Shown here: positions 58,793-64,000 of the stretch, piece by piece
Layout: every line of letters starts with the position of its first letter
Numbering within the stretch: position 1 is the stretch's first letter
NCBI GenBank assembly: GCA_030435675.1
Contig: CM059623.1
Location: 5,854,012 to 5,918,011, forward strand
Origin: Steinernema hermaphroditum
Lineage: Eukaryota > Nematoda > Chromadorea > Rhabditida > Steinernematidae
Reading direction: 5' to 3'
Length of the DNA stretch: 64,000 bases
Program-made: the position numbers and the translations under genes
Notes under the pieces: generated by a model
What the model saw: only the letters and a program-made list of their open reading frames with translations
What the model was told of the DNA's origin: nothing
Databases searched by the model: none

Positions 58793-60134
58793 CTGATTCA
58801 AAAAACGGCACGAAATCATTTGTGAGAATAGCAGAACCCATAATTTTGTTAATGATAGATGTGAGTACCGTATTGCGTGGGCTGCTAACAGATCTGTGTT
58901 TGCGAGGGAGGATTTCGCAACATCGCACTTCTCAGCATCTCGAACACGTTCCAGCATCTAGTCAACAATTTAAGTATGCAATCTTGCCGACGAGAACCTT
59001 CCACAAACAAAGCCAAAAACAAGACCCATAACCTGCGTTGCTGATCAATGCTCTCGGGCTGGCTATGCTTCTTTCAAGAGTCAAAATATTATGAGGGCAT
59101 CACAATGTGCTGTGTGAAAAAACGGCCGATTACCACCGTGACGCGTTGGCGTTTAGATTCCCGCACTACGTCACAGTCGCCAATCACGTAGCTCCTTAAT
59201 AAAGATTGTGTTCACGCTTCAAGTTCCTAAATGTGCACTCAAACGACGCAAAAAGTTGTAAAAACCCCGACGTGACGTACTTTATGCTGATTTAGGCCTC
59301 GCACGCTCTTTTTTCTTGTTCTCGTTTGCTTTTTTCGGTCGCACGCGATCAATCATCCACTGTCGCCGCCGGCGGCGTCCCTTCATTGTGTCGAATAATT
59401 GGTAGTGAACCCCCTTTCTCCCGGAAAACCTTCAACGAAACCTGAACTCTCGCTCTTGGGTAAAGGTTATAACCCCTCCGCGATAAAAAGTGCATCTGAT
59501 TACGAAAATGTTGTACTCCTCAAGGAAATTTTTCACGGGGCATATCTCCCTGTCACTATCTCGGAAAGACACAAGAAACTGCTTAGGACATAAACTGCAG
59601 GCGCCGATCTTCTCCCACACTAAGATCGGCGCTGCTTAAGAGTAGCTGATACCGCTCGCTTATCACTGTTTAAAATGTCTTTGTTGCGACAAGCACACTC
59701 TTCGCGTGCGGGCTTGTCCACGGAATGGGCATGACGAGTGATTTGCTGATAGCGAGAACAAAATGCTAAAAACGAAAAACAACTGTTAATACCATTAGGA
59801 TTAGCTATGTAGATGATGAATGTGTCATGGCGTCATCTAATCACACAGTAGATGCACTAAAGGAGCTATCCCCCAGACGAAATACTCCCACCATCCCGGT
59901 CCTCCTAGCATAAAGACAACAAAATCGTCACGATGCCTCGGCAAGCATCGTTTCTCCCAATTGGCAACAATTTCCTCGATTTAAAAGGTTCGGACCACTG
60001 ATGATTCAGATGGTGTGTAGGCCGCTTCCCTTCCGCGTCCTGCTCCCGTTAGAGGACCGGAAAGATGGAAGGAAAACGGAAGGCGCCAAATGTTCTGATC
60101 ACGGAGCGGAGATAAATGCAACCCCAAGAGCATG
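58793..60134. other. Intergenic with one perfect short hairpin
   Basis: No gene was recognised. An 11-bp perfect stem, GCGCCGATCTT/AAGATCGGCGC, with a 10-nt loop lies at 59601-59632. Confidence 0.45.
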
Positions 60135-63100
60135 TTAAAAGCGAACCAAGACGAAGAGCGACGATGGAACCGATCCGAATGATTTCTTGTCGATCTGCAT
60201 TTGAGCACATTCAATTACCAATCTTGGAAACGGTAGTCGTCCTGCCGACAGAGCTAGGAGCGTGACCTTTGAATCGTACGTATCGCCAGGTAGGAGCCGA
60301 ACCGAAATCTGAAACAAAATGTTGTCAGTGGATGTGAAAATATTTGTGAGCAACACACAAGCTTAGTGACGCTTCGTTGAAGCATCAGGAATCAGATTAT
60401 TTTGAGGCACGAGAGTAGCACCGACTGGCCCCAGGCACGTCAGCCGTGGCATAATCCCAGATCTTAGAATTTCCAAAACAAGGCGCCACTTAAGATTCGG
60501 TGCCTAATCACGGAGGTGTTGACAATGACTAGTTGGACCTCTTATGAATTCGGCGTGAACAGCTGATTCTGAGAGTATCTTAGGAGATCCTTATTTACGC
60601 GCAGAAATGAGTAAACAGCTCCCAAACAAATACCCTCTTGAGAAAAAAGGAAATTTCTAAGAAACGAACACCTGCTTGGACCAGAAACCATGTGGCAGCT
60701 GAAACAAATGTTTGAAAATAACATCACAGATGATGCGGGCTTTGCTATTCACGCTGAATACAGTATCGGCATCCACTCATGAACGCCACAACACAGCGGT
60801 TTGCTCTTTTGGTCGCATCCAAAGTATTTCCGTGTACCAAACGGTATCTAATCTAATCATCGCACCCAACCACGTGTTTTTGCCTTAATTCTCCGTAGGC
60901 TGACTTAACTAACAGTCTTATCAGCTTGTACGCACTGCAAGCGATCAGCTTTTGCCAATGTATAGCGGTATTTTGTGCTGCAACATCGCTCAGGCAAACA
61001 AACATGGGGGTCAGCGGAGACCTTAGATGGTGCTCCAAGTCCTCTGATATCTACGGGATCACTATCACCAACTACGCTCGCTCAGCTCAATGCGTCAGAG
61101 CACTTACTATCAAAACGCCCTCTAGGCATGTTCAACCTAATATGACCGGCTTTGGAGAATTTTGTGCAAAATTAAAGGAAATGAGTAAACAAATGCCAGT
61201 CGACATTTAGGCAGCCATTGTCGTCGAAAATTGAGTCCTTGACATTTTCGAGGTACAACGGGAGTTTCTCATTAACTTCTACGGCATAACAATAATTCCC
61301 AGCAAACGCTGAGGAAACAAAAGATTACGCTATCCTTTAAACAAAAGATACTTATCGTGGCAATTACCTAACCGCCCCCGCTCATGAATACGCCTTAAAA
61401 ACAACGGCCTTCTTGCCTCTGCTAATGAAAACGGCAGACAAAAAGTACACAAAAAGAAGGCGATTCCAGCGAGCCCTCGAAAACAAACAACGGCTGCTAG
61501 GAGATCAACGCAATATCGGACAAAAAAAACAACCCTAGCGAAAACGTCCAGAAGAAACTATTTGTTTTTCGTGCAAGCTCGCTTCTTATCTCATCAGCAC
61601 CCTAATTACGCTGTGCCATGCTTTTCCGAAAATACCCTAACAGTGACGTCCCAAGTCACGATCAGACTGTGGGGCTTCTTCGCGTAGGCAACCTGTGTCC
61701 AAATATGCTGGATTTTCTGCAACTAGCATAATCTCATGCCCACATAACGCATCTTCGAGGAAACTACAACTCATAATCCCCCGTTAATGCCCTCATTTCC
61801 AATGTAACACGTAGCCATATGACGGAAACTAATATGTGTGGTTTCAAGTGCGGAATACGTGTTGTGTTACGTAGTAGTATTTCGCAGAAACGGAGCGCGC
61901 ATACTTTAATTAGCAGGCTAAATGAAAGTTGATCAAGAGACCAGAAAATCGTTAGGACACCCCTACGTCATCAAGATACTTTTAGCTTTCCTCCAGGAAA
62001 GCGGCAATCACACGATGCAGCAGCTAAACCATTTTATGTGTGGGATCATTCTCGGATCATCAGAAGGCCGAACATACAAAACTGCTATTTACCTCTTTGT
62101 GGCCGGCGAACATGAAAAGATCTGAGAGATCCAGCGTGAGACGAAGATCGAGCATTTCCTTAGATGTGTTTTTCAGAGTGAACACAATTGGAATCGGCGA
62201 TCTCACCTAAAACACATAATGGAATGAGCATCGATGCGGGCTCCTTACAACGCATGGCGATTCGGAAACATGACTTGTAACTATAAGGGGCACTTGCTCC
62301 ACGGCTACATTGCCCAGATCCAGAACAGACCGCACTGAAGCGCCGATTTCCAGGGACGATTGCGGCCTGTAAGAAACTCCCTAATCATTGTTGGCTTCTT
62401 GGCTCAGATACCTGCTCCACGTTATTACCAATTGTCCCAATTCACAATTCGTTGACGAAGCCGGAGAATTCGTTTTGACTATAACGCACGGCGAGAGAAC
62501 TTCTCCTGCTTCCATATGGTTGCTTGCATCGTCAATGACCTCGTCGATTTCTGTAAGAGCCATTAGCTCTTTGTTCTAAAACAAGCATACGTACATTACG
62601 TTGGTAACGGTACGATAAAATGTCACACCTCCCAGTCTCCACTTTCGTCATTCTGTGAATATTGACGCCATAATTAAATTACGGATAAGACCACATCCTT
62701 GTTTGGTCCCCTCTCTGATGGAGAAAGTGTTGAATCGGCACATTGGACGCAACAGCCCTACCACCAAAAACATCCCCAAATTCCCGAGTTTCATTAAAAG
62801 TAAATGAATTAGGCCCGTGATGAAGGGACACAAACAGGGACGTCACCGTATTTAGGCGAAACCACAAACAACAAGCACTCGAAGAATAAAGAAAAAGGAA
62901 TCATGGAAGAAACTCTAAAGCTTACCAGAGTCCACTTGATGGACTGAACCGACAAGGCTTCTGCAACCTCCACTTCCGCTCGCAGTATACTCTCTTCACC
63001 ATTGACGATCCAGTTTACAGGTTCACTCTAAAGCACCACTTGTTTCACAAAAAGTGTGGATTCATGAACCACTCACATTGATCGTTAACACCGAAGGTCG

Positions 63101-63461
63101 AAGAATGAACGGCTGCTGAGAAATCACATCTATTTGTTTGGTCTTAATCCGTCCAACGCCATTCATATCATAACGAATCTAGAAAAAACCAACTGAAAGA
63201 CGGTTGCACGGGTCGCCGATACCGTAATACTTGTTGTAAGATCCCCTGTAGCGTGGCAACAGTAGTAGACGAAAAATTTCACCTTAAACCACCGTATGAA
63301 GTGGACATTATCGAGCTGTTCTTATTACACTTTGGCCTGGCTCAAGCTGCTGCATCTCTTGGATGAACATCGGCGTGAGTTTGTTTTCCTGGTTCAAGAA
63401 GCGAATGTTCTGCACTGCATTACGATCTCGCCCGTCTGTATCGCCTCCCGAGCATTCCATC
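60135..63461 (-). CDS. TRAPPC11-like (gryzun-domain) trafficking protein, C-terminal part
   Basis: Minus exons 63329-63461, 63077-63178, 62926-63027, 62629-62652, 62412-62575, 62249-62366, 62093-62206 and 60135-60308 are in frame and give 309 residues of C-terminus. Segments LEPGQS/IRYDMNGVGRIKTKQID, ESILRAEVEVAEALSVQSIKWTL, IPIVFTLKNTSKEMLDLRLTL with DLFMFAGHKE, and ISVRLLPGDTYDSKVTLLAL with SAGRLPFPRL follow the order of the Ig-like C-terminus of TRAPPC11 (LKNTS..., MFSG-KQ, LRILPG..., PLxAG-xLP). It would act in TRAPPIII-linked ER-Golgi transport and autophagy. The last intron is about 1.78 kb. The identification rests on remembered family pattern and is moderately sure. Confidence 0.65.
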
Positions 63462-64000
63462 CTAAAAGATGAAATGAAATCGAACATCTTCCGTAATTTC
63501 ATTTCATTTTCTGTTCCCTCTATTTACGCTTTTGCTCCAAACAGGAAGCTGCTCGCAAACACTCATGGGATTCATGTGTTGTTGTTGCTTTCGGAGATGT
63601 TCGCTGTGGAGCTAAAGATCAATCCTGTCAATCGAAGTCACTCAGGAAATATCAAGTGCGTGGTACATCCACCTATGATATTTCTCGACAAATTTATCTC
63701 AGGGTGACGCCATAGCTGACATTTATTCGTGCGCATCGTCTGATTCCCTTGGGATGCGCGAAATTGGATGTTGCGGCGTCAATTAGTACCTGTGAGGAAC
63801 GTGAGTACCAATTAGTACTCGCTAAATCCAGCAGCATTACGCAAGACGAGCTCTATTTCGGATCACGATCGTCCCGACCGTCTGACGTCAACGGACAACG
63901 CTGAAGGCGGAACCCGCATTTGAGCCACAGGGGCCTGTCGAACAAGGGAACAGTAGAGCTCAGGATAACTCACACCATGGACAGCTCATATCACGAAAAC
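63462..64000 (-). other. Probable further upstream exons of the TRAPPC11-like gene
   Basis: Frames with good acceptors occur near 63700-63795 (VLIDAATSNFAHPKGIRRC) and 63850-63928 (APVAQMRVPPSALSVDV). A block near 63510-63615 could also be spliced, but its phase does not fit. These exons could not be joined with certainty, and the gene continues past the window edge. Confidence 0.35.

Noticed and set aside
60672..60701. Small minus exon encoding LPHGFWSKQ with good splice sites
   Set aside because: It lies in the last intron of the TRAPPC11-like gene, but the flanking exons already join in phase and give the conserved MFAG/ISVRLLPG continuity without it.

Overview
The window looks like nuclear DNA of a compact-genome nematode. 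The evidence is introns of about 42-46 nt, a 3' splice consensus (T)TTCAG, an intron-containing tRNA-Leu(CAA), and many start codons lying 0-4 nt downstream of a splice acceptor, as expected where mRNAs receive a trans-spliced leader. There are also a very divergent G-alpha gene, a DAF-7-like TGF-beta ligand and a topoisomerase II with a predicted mitochondrial presequence. A rhabditid such as a Steinernema-like species would fit, but the species is not proven by anything seen here. No prokaryotic operon, CRISPR array or rRNA gene was found.

Layout: 1-6.9 kb has no recognisable gene. At 6.9-8.9 kb (+) is a class A neuropeptide-type GPCR with several possible 3' exons. At 9.0-9.8 kb (-) is a ZC4H2 orthologue. 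At 11.2-15.3 kb (-) is a 15-exon mitochondrial-type DNA topoisomerase II, head to head with cyclin Q at 15.9-16.9 kb (+), with a tRNA-Leu gene between them. At 17.5-19.0 kb (+) is a divergent G-alpha, tail to tail with a GRXCR-like glutaredoxin/Cys-rich gene at 19.1-21.5 kb (-). The large intron of that gene holds a MITE that was itself split by an RTE-type retrotransposon. At 23.0-25.0 kb (-) is a synaptotagmin with a tRNA-Arg in an intron. At 27.1-29.5 kb (-) is an RS-domain protein, head to head with NOP14 at 30.4-33.5 kb (+), again with a tRNA (Thr) between. At 34.9-35.3 kb is a small single-pass membrane protein.

From 36 to 51 kb the window is repeat-rich: a complete PIF/Harbinger element, a FLYWCH zinc-finger ORF, a mariner relic, a foldback element and a second non-LTR insertion. 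Nested in this stretch is a 2.37-kb inverted duplication of an acetyl-CoA synthetase gene. The left copy (42.2-44.5 kb, -) is complete. The right copy (51.2-53.4 kb, +) has lost its last codons and reads in frame into exons encoding a BRCA1-type C-terminal BRCT repeat, giving a predicted ACS-BRCT chimera ending at 55.3 kb. Beyond it lie a DAF-7/activin-like TGF-beta ligand (55.8-57.3 kb, -), a doubtful membrane-protein gene (58.3-58.8 kb, -) and the 3' part of a TRAPPC11-like gene (60.1-63.5 kb, -) that leaves the window.

The genes are unrelated housekeeping and signalling functions, and no operon-like co-function is evident. Exon coordinates were derived by hand from splice consensus, reading-frame continuity and remembered family conservation. 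No alignment or database search was run.
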